DNA of 64,000 nt from Dyella_B sp035503745 (lineage in GTDB: Bacteria; Pseudomonadota; Gammaproteobacteria; Xanthomonadales; Rhodanobacteraceae): the NCBI RefSeq assembly GCF_035503745.1, contig NZ_DATJTC010000011.1, forward strand, positions 124,001 to 188,000, in the 5' to 3' direction. Made by a program: the position numbers and the translations under genes. Within the stretch, counting starts at the first letter, position 1; each line of letters opens with the position of its first letter. The notes under the pieces were generated by a model. That model did no database searches. It was not told where the DNA came from and saw only the letters and a list, made by a program, of their open reading frames with translations. Positions 8,256-17,739 of this stretch are shown here, in pieces.

Positions 8256-9337
8256 GGAATCGCATTGTCTTCATTTTGGCCGCGTTCGGAGTGTTGCTGG
8301 CTGCCGGCAGCGCTTATTACTACGGACGGGAAGCTGTTGCGGAGCCGCCGGTATTCAGTCCGGCCACCAGCCCCTACGCGCACGGTATCTACGCCAACGG
8401 CATCGTGGAGAGCTATCAGGGAAGCGGCGAAAACGTCAACATTTATCCGGATGTGTCCGGTCGCATCGTGCAGATCATGGTGCGCGAGGGCGATCGCGTG
8501 AAAGCCGGCCAGCCTCTCCTGATCATCGACAACTCGGTGCAGATTGCACTGGCTCAACAGCAAAAGCATCAAGCCGAAGCCGCCCTGTCCAGCCTGCAGG
8601 AACTGCAGGCGCAGCCGCGCAAGGAAACCCTGAGCGTCGCCGCCGCGCAGGTGACGATGGCGCAAGCCAATCAAAAAACTGCCAGCGATACCTATGATAA
8701 GCAGCGTCGTTCTTTTGCGATCGATCCGCGCTCCGTCAGCAAAGATACGCTGGATAACGACGAAGACGCCTTGGCAGTCGCCAAAGCCAATTTGGCCGTC
8801 GCGCGCCGGCAATATGAGCTGACCAAGGCCGGCGCCTGGAGCTACGACATTCGCAATCAGCAAATGCAATACAACGCGCTCGAGCAAGCATACCTGGCAT
8901 CCACTGCGCTTTTGGAGAAGTATACGATCCGCGCGCCGTCCGATGGCGTCGTGCTGGCCATGAATACGGCATTGGGCAGTTACGTATCGGCGCAGGGCGC
9001 TTATGACGCGTATACCCAGGGCTACGACCCAATCCTGGTCATGGGCGGTTCCCAGGACTACCTGTCGGTTCGCTGTTTCGTCGATGAAATTCTGGTCAAC
9101 CGCCTACCGGTGTTGACAAAGATGAAGGCGCAGATGTCGATTCGCGGCACCGGTTTGACGCTCCCGTTGGAGGTGGTGCGCATCCAACCCTACGTTACAC
9201 CGAAGATCGAGCTTTCCGACCAGCGGCTCGAGCGTGTGGACTTGCGCGTGCTCCCTATTATCTTCCGGTTCAAGAAGCCGGCAGACGTGGCTATCTACCC
9301 AGGGCAACTGGTGGATGTCTATGTGGCTGAAAAATAG
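8252..9337 (+). CDS. HlyD/DevB-type periplasmic adaptor
   Basis: A 361-residue adaptor. An N-terminal signal anchor (about residues 5-22) is followed by a lipoyl half (GRIVQIMVREGDRVKAGQP), a coiled-coil hairpin at about 100-225 rich in Ala and Gln, the second lipoyl half (IRAPSDGVVL) and a beta-barrel. Such adaptors link an inner-membrane ABC permease to an outer-membrane channel. The gene overlaps the ATPase by four bases and the next gene by 17. The hairpin is long enough to reach the outer-membrane factor encoded next to it. Confidence 0.9.
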   Translation: MRNRIVFILAAFGVLLAAGSAYYYGREAVAEPPVFSPATSPYAHGIYANGIVESYQGSGENVNIYPDVSGRIVQIMVREGDRVKAGQPLLIIDNSVQIALAQQQKHQAEAALSSLQELQAQPRKETLSVAAAQVTMAQANQKTASDTYDKQRRSFAIDPRSVSKDTLDNDEDALAVAKANLAVARRQYELTKAGAWSYDIRNQQMQYNALEQAYLASTALLEKYTIRAPSDGVVLAMNTALGSYVSAQGAYDAYTQGYDPILVMGGSQDYLSVRCFVDEILVNRLPVLTKMKAQMSIRGTGLTLPLEVVRIQPYVTPKIELSDQRLERVDLRVLPIIFRFKKPADVAIYPGQLVDVYVAEK

Positions 9338-10817
9338 CTTCGCGGTGGCGGCGATGATACTGCTCCTGGGCGCTTGCGCCGCAGGTCCTGACTTCAAGCG
9401 GCCATCCGCACCGACCGACGCGCGCTACCTTCCGAAAGACCAGTCGCCTGGATACGCCATCGCGCTAGGTCAGGTGCAACATTTTCAACCGGCGCAAACC
9501 TTGCCTGCCGATTGGTGGCACTTGTTTCGCTCGCCCGAGCTCGATCGACTCGTGCTTGCCGCCATTGCGGGCAACCCTAGCGTACAGTCGGCGCAGGCGA
9601 GTCTGCGCGAGAGCCAGGATAATCTGCGTGCGGGACAGGGCGTGTTTTTCCCCCAAATAGCCGTCGGCGCCGATGCGGCGCGTCAACGCGTGTCTCCCTA
9701 TCCGCTCGGCCCGCGCGGGGTCGGCGGTATCTTCAATCTGTTCACCTTAAGCGCGACGGTCAGCTATGCCCTGGATCTGTTTGGCGGGGAACGCCGGGCG
9801 GTCGAGGGATTGCACGCGCAGGTCGACGAGCAGCGCTACATGCTGGGAGCTACCTATCTTTCCCTGGCCGGCAATGTCGTGAACACTGCTTTTGCGCGCC
9901 AGGCCTATGCGGATGAAATCGAGGTGATCCGGGAGTTGATATCCGCCCAGAGTCAGCAGCTGGACCTGGTCGAGACCCGCATACGAACCGGTGCTGAAGG
10001 GTATAGCGACTTGCTTAGCCTGCGCAGCGCGCGCGCTTCGAGCTTTGCCCAGTTGGCCGCACTCCAATTAAAGCGCGACCAGGCTGATCATCTATTGCAC
10101 GCGTTGCTGGGCCAGAGTTCGGCGGCATCGCAAATACCCGCGATACGGTTCGAGGATCTGCACTTGCCCGCGGCACTGCCACTCAGTCTGCCGTCCCAAC
10201 TGGTGCGCCAGCGACCGGATATTTTGGTCGCCGAAGCCCAGCTGCACCAGGCGAGCGCGCAGATCGGCGTGGCGACTGCTGCCATGTTTCCAAGCATCGT
10301 ATTGAGCGGAAACGATGGCTCGGAAGCCAACGAAACGGGCGTGCTTGGCAGCGCAGAAAGTCGATTCTGGAATGCCGGGGTGGATGTCTCCGCGCCCATA
10401 TTCCAGGGCGGTGCGCGCTGGTACGGCCGGAGGGCGGCTATCGATGCCTATCAAAAATCGGCTGAGGACTACCGTAGTACGGTTATCAGCGCCTTTGAAC
10501 AAGTTGCCGACGTGCTTAAAGCCTTGCAGCACGACGCCGAGTCACTGCAAGCCAACGACGAGGCGGCGCGCGACGCTGAACAGGCCTTGCATTTGATCCA
10601 GGCCAATTACGCGGCCGGTCTAGTCAGTTATGTCGATGTACTGGTCGCCGATGCGCAATACCGGCAGAGCAAGCTGGCGTTTGTGCAATCTCTGGCGCAG
10701 CGGTATCAGGATACTGTCGCGCTGTATGTCGCGCTCGGCGGTGGCTGGTGGGAAGGGGTGGGCGAGTCATCGATGCCAACGGCACGGGCCACTATCGCCA
10801 CCGGCGCGCAGCCATGA
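9321..10817 (+). CDS. TolC/NodT-family outer-membrane efflux lipoprotein
   Basis: A 498-residue protein. The ATG at 9321 is chosen because it gives a proper lipoprotein signal with lipobox L-G-A-C at Cys19, followed by the family's AAGPDFKRP start. Two OEP repeats follow, with the usual long helices and the periplasmic-tip sequences (RPDILVAEAQL, IQANYAAGLVSYVDVL). It forms the outer-membrane channel of the pump. Its position between adaptor and permease is unusual compared with the common DevBCA order, and it gives the operon a complete envelope-spanning set. It overlaps the permease gene by four bases. Confidence 0.92.
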   Translation: MWLKNSFAVAAMILLLGACAAGPDFKRPSAPTDARYLPKDQSPGYAIALGQVQHFQPAQTLPADWWHLFRSPELDRLVLAAIAGNPSVQSAQASLRESQDNLRAGQGVFFPQIAVGADAARQRVSPYPLGPRGVGGIFNLFTLSATVSYALDLFGGERRAVEGLHAQVDEQRYMLGATYLSLAGNVVNTAFARQAYADEIEVIRELISAQSQQLDLVETRIRTGAEGYSDLLSLRSARASSFAQLAALQLKRDQADHLLHALLGQSSAASQIPAIRFEDLHLPAALPLSLPSQLVRQRPDILVAEAQLHQASAQIGVATAAMFPSIVLSGNDGSEANETGVLGSAESRFWNAGVDVSAPIFQGGARWYGRRAAIDAYQKSAEDYRSTVISAFEQVADVLKALQHDAESLQANDEAARDAEQALHLIQANYAAGLVSYVDVLVADAQYRQSKLAFVQSLAQRYQDTVALYVALGGGWWEGVGESSMPTARATIATGAQP

Positions 10818-11956
10818 ATTACTTGGGCATTTTCAAGCTCGCTTACAAGTTGCTGGTCAACGACCGCGGCAAGTTTTCGGCGTTACTGCTCGGCATCACA
10901 TTCGCGGTATTTCTGATGGTGATGATGACGTCGCTGTTTGCCGGCATATTGGCGCGTTCGGCATCTACAGTGACCAATGTCGGCGCGTCGGTGTGGATCA
11001 TGGATCCGGCGGTGCAGACCGTAGCCAACAGCATCCCCATGCCCGATTACCTGCTCGACGCCGTGCGCAGCATCGATGGCGTCGACTACGCCGTGCCGCT
11101 TTATTCCGGCGGTGCGCTTGTCAAGTTGCACGACGGTACTTATCAGGCCGTCACGGTGATGGGGCTGGACGACACAAGCCTGGTCGGCAGACCCAAGCTT
11201 GAAAAAGGCAATATTCAGGACATTTACGCCGAAAACGCATTCATCGTGGTGGACGACGCCGAATACGGCAAGCTTGGCAAACCGGATATCGGTCAGGATT
11301 TTGAACTCAACGACAACCGTGGCTTGGTCGTTGGCGTAGCCAAAGTGAACGCCTTCAGTTTGTTCGGCGTGCCGACCTTGTACACAACCTATAGCCGTGC
11401 TATCGAATACATCCCCAATACTCGCTTCACCATTTCATACATTTTGCTCGAACCGAAGAGCCCCAATGCCATACCTTCGATCAAGAAGGAGGTGGCGAGG
11501 CTGGGCTATCTGGCCTTGACCAAGGGCGAGTTCGACGATCGCATCGCCGACTTCTATAAGTACCAGACCGGCATCGGTACCAACATCATGTTGATGACGA
11601 TCATCAGTTTTATCGTAGGCTTGTCGATTTCTGCACAAACGTTTTACACCTTCGTGCTAGAGAATCTGGACAAGTTCGGTGCCCTAAAGGCTATTGGTGC
11701 CAAGGGCTACGAGCTGACTTACATGATCCTGTTCCAGGTCACCTTCACCAGCTTGACCGGCTATGGCCTGGGCATCGGCCTTTGCACGACGATGATCGGC
11801 CTGGCCAAGGCCCGCCTGCCCGACTATGCCGCATTGGTGACCATGACCAATCTGGCTTTGGCGCTGGGCATGGTCGTGCTGATCGCAGCGGTGTCTAGTT
11901 ACATAAGTATACGCAAGGTATTGCGGGTCGAGCCGTTCGATATCTTCCGTGGTTGA
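10814..11956 (+). CDS. ABC permease, FtsX/DevC type
   Basis: A 380-residue permease with one membrane segment near the N terminus (about 22-47), a periplasmic domain of about 220 residues, and three C-terminal segments beginning near residues 258, 310 and 350. This is the FtsX/MacB topology. It resembles DevC, which with DevA and DevB exports lipids or other amphiphiles. The start at 10814 overlaps the preceding stop as ATGA. The substrate cannot be told from sequence. Neighbouring stress and PHB genes suggest a role in envelope adaptation at low oxygen, which is inference. Confidence 0.9.
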   Translation: MNYLGIFKLAYKLLVNDRGKFSALLLGITFAVFLMVMMTSLFAGILARSASTVTNVGASVWIMDPAVQTVANSIPMPDYLLDAVRSIDGVDYAVPLYSGGALVKLHDGTYQAVTVMGLDDTSLVGRPKLEKGNIQDIYAENAFIVVDDAEYGKLGKPDIGQDFELNDNRGLVVGVAKVNAFSLFGVPTLYTTYSRAIEYIPNTRFTISYILLEPKSPNAIPSIKKEVARLGYLALTKGEFDDRIADFYKYQTGIGTNIMLMTIISFIVGLSISAQTFYTFVLENLDKFGALKAIGAKGYELTYMILFQVTFTSLTGYGLGIGLCTTMIGLAKARLPDYAALVTMTNLALALGMVVLIAAVSSYISIRKVLRVEPFDIFRG

Positions 11957-11984
11957 GCACGGTAACCGGCTCCGTTAGCCGGGG

Positions 11985-11998
11985 TTGACCTAGGTCAA
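11985..11998. promoter_or_regulatory. perfectly palindromic FNR/Anr-type box
   Basis: TTGACCTAGGTCAA is a perfect 14-base palindrome 52 bases before the phaC start codon. A small hairpin (CCGGCT-CCGTT-AGCCGG, 11966-11982) abuts it and may end the exporter transcript. A -10-like TATCTA lies at 12026-12031, about five bases further than the ideal class II spacing. Confidence 0.72.
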
Positions 11999-12050
11999 CC
12001 GTTCGCATCTGGCGCAATGGCACTGTATCTATACAGTGAGGAACCGCACC

Positions 12051-13790
12051 GTGAACCACCTCTATGTCCCTGCAGCATCGAGTTTGGATCCGCCTGTGCA
12101 CGCGTTGCAGGCGCGATGGACGGCATCGGTGTCGATGGAATCGCTATATCTGGCCTTTGCAGACTGGTTGATGCATGTGCTGCGGTCGCCCGGCAAGCGG
12201 TTGGATCTCATGCAACTGGCGCTGGAGCAGGCGCGCCAGTTTCATGGCTACCTGATCAGTTGTGCGCAGAACGAGGCGAGTGAATCGTCGCTATGCATCG
12301 TGCCGCCGGCGACCGACCGGCGTTTTAGCGATGCCCAATGGCGCCAGTGGCCATTTAATGCGTTCCATCAGGCTTTTCTACTTCAACAGCAGTGGTGGCA
12401 CGCGGCGATGACGGATGTGCATGGTGTTTCCGGTCATCACCAGGCCGTGATGGATTTCGTGACACGGCAATGGCTGGACATTTTGTCGCCGGGTAACTTC
12501 TTTGCATCCAATCCGGTCGTGCTCAAACGCACTCGTGAGGAGGGTGGTCGCAATCTGATGCGAGGGGTGCAGAATTGGATGAATGATGTTGTGCGTTATA
12601 TGTGTGGATCCAGTAGCTTCATGGATGGTGCATTCGTAGTCGGTCGCGACCTTGCGGTGACGCCTGGCCGGGTGGTCATGAATAATGACCTGATCGAACT
12701 CATACAGTATGCACCCGCTACGGACGTGGTTCGGCCCGAGCCCGTGCTGATCGTGCCGGCCTGGATCATGAAGTACTACATCCTGGATCTTTCACCCGAC
12801 AATTCGCTGATTCGCTATTTGGTTGGCAAGGGTTATACGGTGTTCTGCATCTCGTGGAAAAACCCAGGCCGTGCGGATGCACACCTTTCCATGGATGATT
12901 ACCTCAACCTTGGAATCTGTGCCTCGCTGGATACGATAAGTGACATTGAGCGCAACCACCGTGTGCATGCCGTTGGATATTGCCTAGGCGGCACGTTGTT
13001 GTCGATTGCTGCGGCCGCCATGGCGCGCGAGGGCGACAAGCGACTGGCATCGCTAACCCTTTTGGCTGCGCAAACCGATTTCACCGAGCCCGGCGAGCTG
13101 GCGTTGTTCATTGATGACAGCGAAGTATCACTGCTCGAGGATCAGATGGGGCAGGCCGGTTATCTCTCCGCGGGGCAGATGGCCGGCGCATTTCAGATGC
13201 TGCGCTCATACGATCTATTGTGGTCTCGCATGGTCAACGAATACCTGCTTGGGCAGCGGAACGAACCGAGCGACCTGATGGCATGGAATGCCGATACCAC
13301 GCGCATGCCGGCAGCCATGCATTCGCAATACCTGCGACGCCTTTATCTGGGCAACGACCTTAGCGAAGGGCGCTATCAGGTCGATGGCAAGCCGGTGGAA
13401 CTGAAAGCCATCGCCGCGCCGTTGTTTTGCGTCGCGACCGAGACGGACCACGTAGCACCATGGCATTCGGTCTACAAAGTGCATCACCTATTCACCGATG
13501 AGGTGACCTTTGTACTGACCAGCGGGGGCCACAACGCAGGCATCGTCAGCGAGCCGGGGCATCCGGGCCGTCGCTATCGCGCGCTGACACGCCCTGCCCA
13601 GGCGACTACGTTGACGTCCTCGGCATGGCTGTCCCAGACCAAGGTTCAGGACGGTTCCTGGTGGCCAGCCTGGACCGACTGGCTGGGCGCACGCTCGGGC
13701 GAGCCCGGGCCGCCGCCATCCATGGGCCTGCCCGGAAGCAATGAAGAGAGCCTGTTGCCCGCGCCGGGGCGTTATGTGATGGAGAAGTAA
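12051..13790 (+). CDS. phaC: class I polyhydroxyalkanoate synthase
   Basis: A 579-residue polymerase that joins (R)-3-hydroxyacyl-CoA units into PHA granules. The PhaC N-terminal domain precedes an alpha/beta hydrolase core with the modified lipase box G-Y-C-L-G-G. The catalytic triad is Cys311, Asp466 (ETDHVAPW) and His494 (SGGHNAG). The GTG at 12051 has GAGGA eight bases upstream; a GTG at 12036 would sit at the predicted start point and is less likely. It begins a run phaC, phasin, phaB, maoC-pta, ackA. No beta-ketothiolase (PhaA) gene is present in the window. Confidence 0.93.
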   Translation: MNHLYVPAASSLDPPVHALQARWTASVSMESLYLAFADWLMHVLRSPGKRLDLMQLALEQARQFHGYLISCAQNEASESSLCIVPPATDRRFSDAQWRQWPFNAFHQAFLLQQQWWHAAMTDVHGVSGHHQAVMDFVTRQWLDILSPGNFFASNPVVLKRTREEGGRNLMRGVQNWMNDVVRYMCGSSSFMDGAFVVGRDLAVTPGRVVMNNDLIELIQYAPATDVVRPEPVLIVPAWIMKYYILDLSPDNSLIRYLVGKGYTVFCISWKNPGRADAHLSMDDYLNLGICASLDTISDIERNHRVHAVGYCLGGTLLSIAAAAMAREGDKRLASLTLLAAQTDFTEPGELALFIDDSEVSLLEDQMGQAGYLSAGQMAGAFQMLRSYDLLWSRMVNEYLLGQRNEPSDLMAWNADTTRMPAAMHSQYLRRLYLGNDLSEGRYQVDGKPVELKAIAAPLFCVATETDHVAPWHSVYKVHHLFTDEVTFVLTSGGHNAGIVSEPGHPGRRYRALTRPAQATTLTSSAWLSQTKVQDGSWWPAWTDWLGARSGEPGPPPSMGLPGSNEESLLPAPGRYVMEK

Positions 13791-13887
13791 TTGCGGCCTG
13801 CGCATGGCGGCGCCAGGCCTCCTCGTTACGCCGGACGATGGCGCGACGGCCATGCATAGGGACGCGAAAACCGATGAGGAATATACG

Positions 13888-14334
13888 ATGAGCACTCAAG
13901 CCGACATCCCGTTCGAACTGTACAAAGCCAACCTGCAATTTGCCCTTCGCACCAACAAGCTGCTCAAGGAGTGCGGCCAGCGCTGGCTCGATACCTTTGA
14001 TCATGCCGTAGGCGAAAGCATTGCCGAGTCGCAGCAGGAAATCGACAAGCTCTCGGTGGGCGAGGACTGGCAATCGCTGACCGCCATCCCCGGCGAAACG
14101 TTCCTGCGCCTGATGCAGGAACGCGTGGGCGACGCCCAATCGGTCGCGCAGGCGGCGGTGGTGAACCAGACGAAGTTTCTGACCGGCCTTCAGGATGCAT
14201 TTCTGATCTGGCAGCGCGAGACGGCCAAGGCCATGGGCGGCGCGCACGGCGCCAAGCCGTACGAAGCCATGGTGAGCGACTTCTTCAAATTGTTCAGCGG
14301 AGCAGCCGCTGCAGGAGCGAGCCGTGACCACTAA
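13888..14334 (+). CDS. phasin-family granule protein
   Basis: A 148-residue mostly helical, amphipathic protein with the phasin pattern of short repeats of Ala, Gln and Glu and no membrane segment. Phasins coat PHA granules and control their size. The ATG at 13888 has GAGGA seven bases upstream. It sits between phaC and phaB and overlaps phaB by 11 bases. The assignment rests on context plus the helical composition (for example LYKANLQFALRTNKLLKE) rather than a sharp motif. Confidence 0.82.
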   Translation: MSTQADIPFELYKANLQFALRTNKLLKECGQRWLDTFDHAVGESIAESQQEIDKLSVGEDWQSLTAIPGETFLRLMQERVGDAQSVAQAAVVNQTKFLTGLQDAFLIWQRETAKAMGGAHGAKPYEAMVSDFFKLFSGAAAAGASRDH

Positions 14335-15070
14335 GCATGTCGCGCTGGTAACCGGAGGCATGGGCGGTATTGGCGAGGCGATCGCGAAGGTACTGCACGA
14401 TGCGGGACATACCGTGCTGGTTACGCATTCCCCCCACAATGACCACGTCGCCGCCTGGATCGAGCACCAGGCGGCGGAGGGTTACACATACAAAACATAT
14501 GCTGTAGACGTGGCCGACTACACCTCGTGCCAGCAGCTGGCGGATGCCGTTGCCAGGGATGGCTACAAGGTCGATATCCTGATTAACAACGCAGGAATCA
14601 CCCGTGACGGGCGCTTCGTGAAAATGAGCCGCGACGATTGGGAAGCCGTGATGCACACCAATCTCGATTCCATGTTCAATGTTACCCGGCAGTTCTGCGC
14701 CGGCATGGTCGATCGAGGCTGGGGACGCATCGTCAATATCGGGTCGATCAACGGTACCAAGGGCCAGTTCGGGCAATGCAATTATGCGGCGACGAAGGCG
14801 GGCATTCACGGGTTTACCGAATCGCTGGCGCTGGAGGTGGCGCGGCACGGCGTTACCGTGAACACGGTGTCGCCAGGCTATACCGCCACGCACATGGTCC
14901 AGGCTGTACCTAAGGAAGTGCTCGACGCAAAGGTGATTCCCCTGATACCTGTCGGAAGGCTGGGAAAGCCGGAGGAAATTGCCGCCCTGGTAGGGTTCAT
15001 CTGCAGCGATGGCGCAGCCTTCATGACCGGTAGCAATGTCGCCATGAACGGCGGCCAGCATATGTATTGA
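14324..15070 (+). CDS. phaB: acetoacetyl-CoA reductase (SDR)
   Basis: A 248-residue short-chain dehydrogenase with the nucleotide loop TGGMGGIG (10-17), NNAG near residue 90, catalytic Ser in IGSINGTKGQ and Y154-x3-K158. The GQFGQCNYAATKAG stretch and the MNGGQHMY end are typical of PhaB, which reduces acetoacetyl-CoA with NADPH to (R)-3-hydroxybutyryl-CoA. The GTG start overlaps the phasin gene and has CAGGAG upstream. It supplies the monomer for the adjacent synthase. Confidence 0.92.
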   Translation: MTTKHVALVTGGMGGIGEAIAKVLHDAGHTVLVTHSPHNDHVAAWIEHQAAEGYTYKTYAVDVADYTSCQQLADAVARDGYKVDILINNAGITRDGRFVKMSRDDWEAVMHTNLDSMFNVTRQFCAGMVDRGWGRIVNIGSINGTKGQFGQCNYAATKAGIHGFTESLALEVARHGVTVNTVSPGYTATHMVQAVPKEVLDAKVIPLIPVGRLGKPEEIAALVGFICSDGAAFMTGSNVAMNGGQHMY

Positions 15071-15079
15071 GGCTGCGCA

Positions 15080-16510
15080 ATGAATGCCGTATCCGCCTTG
15101 GTAACCGCTACCTGCATCGAGAATCGCACGTTCGACGAAATTTCGTTGGGCGATAGCGCTCGCATCACGCGCACGCTGACCCAGCGCGACATTGAGCTGT
15201 TTTCCGCCGTATCCGGCGACATGAGCCCGGTGGAGATGGATGCTGACTACGCCGGGACCGGCATGTTGCATCACCTGGTCGCACATGGCATGTGGGGCGG
15301 TTCGCTGATATCGGCCGTACTCGGCATGCAGCTGCCTGGCCCCGGCACCATTCATCTTGCCCAGGACCTGCGCTTTTATGCGCCGATCGGCGTGGGCGAT
15401 ACGATCGATGTGAATGTCACCGCGGTGGAAAAGGATGCACTGCGGCACCGCATTGTATTTCATTGCTGCGTACGCAATCAGTATGGCGTGGACGTGATTC
15501 TTGGCAAGGCCGAGGTCCAGGTGCCGCTAAAGAAAATACGTTGCCCCCACGTGGATCTGCCAGACGTGCAGATCGCTGACCACCGGCGGTTCAGGGCCAT
15601 GCTTTCCCGCGTTGCGGGCGATTCATCGATTACAGTCGCCGTCGTCCATCCGTGCGATGAGAGTTCGATCGTGGCGGTAAAAGAAGCCGCTGCCGCCGGA
15701 TGGATTGAGCCCATTTTGGTGGGGCCGGCAGAAAAGATCAGAAGGGTGGCTGGACAAGCCGGCGTGGACATATCGGCGTATCGCATGGTCGACGCGGCGC
15801 ACAGCCATGCGGCAGCCCAGCGCGCCGTGGCACTAGTGACAAGCGGCGAGGCCAAGGTACTGATGAAAGGCCCACTGCACACGGACGAGCTGATGCACGC
15901 CGTGGTGGCGGAGCCGGGTTTGCACACCGGACGCCGGCTGAGCCATGTGTATCTGATGGACGTGCCGAGCTATGAGCGCCTGCTGCTGGTTACCGACGCG
16001 GCCATTCACATTGCACCGACGCTCGCCGAGAAACGCGACATTATCCAGAATGCCATCGATTTGGCGTACATGCTGGACATCGGTGCGCCAAAAGTAGCGG
16101 TGTTGTCGGCGGTTGAAACAGTGAATCCGGCGATTCCTTCGACGGCCGACTCTGCGGCGCTGTGCAAAATGGCGTCGCGTGGACAAATCGAAGGCGGCGT
16201 GGTCGATGGCCCCCTGGCTTTCGATAACGCGGTCAGCAAGCTCGCAGCGAACGAAAAAGGGATCGACTCGGCCGTCGCCGGCGCGGCCGACATTCTCGTG
16301 GTGCCGGATCTGGAATCGGGCAACATGCTGGCCAAGCAACTGACGTTTCTTGCCGGCGCCGAAGCGGCTGGCATCGTGATGGGCGCACGGGTGCCGATCA
16401 TCTTGACCAGCCGCGCCGATACGTCGCGCGCGCGCGTAACCTCCTGCGCCATCACCGCACTGATTCTGCTGGCGGGACAGGCGCGGCCAGCTGCTGTCGT
16501 GGAGTCTTAA
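15080..16510 (+). CDS. MaoC-like/phosphate acetyltransferase fusion
   Basis: A 476-residue fusion. An N-terminal hot-dog domain (about 10-150) of the MaoC/R-hydratase type precedes a phosphate acetyl/butyryltransferase domain (about 165-470). The family is annotated as bifunctional enoyl-CoA hydratase/phosphate acetyltransferase. The C-terminal half would interconvert acetyl-phosphate and acetyl-CoA. In the hydratase motif normally read as G-D-x-N-P-x-H, this protein has GDMSPVE: the Asp stays, but Asn is Ser and the catalytic His is Glu, so hydratase activity is doubtful. It precedes ackA by three bases, giving a Pta-AckA pair. Confidence 0.9.
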   Translation: MNAVSALVTATCIENRTFDEISLGDSARITRTLTQRDIELFSAVSGDMSPVEMDADYAGTGMLHHLVAHGMWGGSLISAVLGMQLPGPGTIHLAQDLRFYAPIGVGDTIDVNVTAVEKDALRHRIVFHCCVRNQYGVDVILGKAEVQVPLKKIRCPHVDLPDVQIADHRRFRAMLSRVAGDSSITVAVVHPCDESSIVAVKEAAAAGWIEPILVGPAEKIRRVAGQAGVDISAYRMVDAAHSHAAAQRAVALVTSGEAKVLMKGPLHTDELMHAVVAEPGLHTGRRLSHVYLMDVPSYERLLLVTDAAIHIAPTLAEKRDIIQNAIDLAYMLDIGAPKVAVLSAVETVNPAIPSTADSAALCKMASRGQIEGGVVDGPLAFDNAVSKLAANEKGIDSAVAGAADILVVPDLESGNMLAKQLTFLAGAEAAGIVMGARVPIILTSRADTSRARVTSCAITALILLAGQARPAAVVES

Positions 16511-16513
16511 GGT

Positions 16514-17719
16514 ATGCCCAATGCGTTGCTGACCATCAATGCAGGTTCATCAAGTATCAAATTTGGACTCTACGAGCAGGGGCGGTGTTGCCAAAAGCCG
16601 CTAGCGCACGGGGGCATCGAAGATATTGGTATCGCTCCACGCTTTTTCGCCCTCGGATCGGATGGGGCCGTGCTAGGCGAATATCGCTGGCCGGCAACGG
16701 CCAAGCTTGATCATGAGCAGCTGCTCAAGCCGCTGCTTGCATGGGTAACATCGCACCTGGGCGATGAGACTCTGATCGCAGTAGGGCATCGGGTGGTTCA
16801 TGGCGGGCGCGAGTTCATCCATCCGGTGCTGGTCGATGCAGCCATACTGAGCAAGCTCCAGGCGCTGGTGCCGCTCGCACCCTTACACCAGCCGCACAAT
16901 ATCGCCGCCATCCAGGCAATGGGCGCTTTGCTTCCGGAGCTGCCTCAAGTTGCCTGTTTCGACACGTCTTTTCATCACGGCATGCTGCCGGTCGCCGCGC
17001 GCATGGCGCTGCCGCGCCGCTATGAGGCGCAGGGTATGCGGCGGTACGGGTTCCATGGCCTTTCATACGAATACATCCTCGGTCAGCTCACAGAGCTTTC
17101 GCCGGCATTGGCCAGGGGGCGCGTGATCGTGGCGCATCTTGGCAATGGCGCAAGCCTGTGCGCCATTCGCGATGGACGGAGTACCGACACCACAATGGGT
17201 TTTACGGCGCTGGATGGTTTGGTAATGGGAACCCGTTGCGGCAGCCTCGATCCGGGAGCGGTGTTGTACCTGCAGCAAGCGCAGGGCCTTTCCGTCGGCG
17301 AGGTGGAGCATCTGCTCTATCACGAAAGTGGCCTGCTTGGCATCTCAGGCATCAGCAGCGATATGCGTACCCTGTTGGCCAGCAGCGATCGACACGCCAG
17401 GGACGCCGTCGATCTTTTCGTATTTCACGTGGTGCGCGAAATCGGCGCACTGACGGCGAGCATGGGTGGCATGGATGCCTTGGTGTTCTCCGCTGGCATA
17501 GGCGAACATTCCGCCCCGGTACGTGCTGCCGTGTGCGAAAAGCTCGCCTGGCTGGGGGTGGAGTACGACGTCGAAGCCAACGCCAGCCACAACGTGCTTA
17601 TCAGTACTCAGCGCAGTCAAAAACATGTATTTGTCATTCCGACCGATGAGGAGGCCATGCTCGCGGCACACACTGCCGAAGTGCTGCGCTATGCCTCACC
17701 GCGAGCTGAAACGGTGTAA
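16514..17719 (+). CDS. ackA: acetate kinase
   Basis: A 401-residue enzyme converting acetyl-phosphate and ADP to acetate and ATP. The family signature NAGSSSIKF starts at residue 9. GHRVVHGG, the DTSFH segment and the nucleotide-binding GISGISSDMR and GGMDALVFSAGIGEHS are all present. It is directly downstream of the Pta fusion. With the phosphoketolase gene 2.5 kb away it gives a substrate-level ATP route that needs no respiration. A small unknown gene follows after 20 bases. Confidence 0.95.
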   Translation: MPNALLTINAGSSSIKFGLYEQGRCCQKPLAHGGIEDIGIAPRFFALGSDGAVLGEYRWPATAKLDHEQLLKPLLAWVTSHLGDETLIAVGHRVVHGGREFIHPVLVDAAILSKLQALVPLAPLHQPHNIAAIQAMGALLPELPQVACFDTSFHHGMLPVAARMALPRRYEAQGMRRYGFHGLSYEYILGQLTELSPALARGRVIVAHLGNGASLCAIRDGRSTDTTMGFTALDGLVMGTRCGSLDPGAVLYLQQAQGLSVGEVEHLLYHESGLLGISGISSDMRTLLASSDRHARDAVDLFVFHVVREIGALTASMGGMDALVFSAGIGEHSAPVRAAVCEKLAWLGVEYDVEANASHNVLISTQRSQKHVFVIPTDEEAMLAAHTAEVLRYASPRAETV

Positions 17720-17739
17720 CGTCGACAGAGAGGTTGGTC

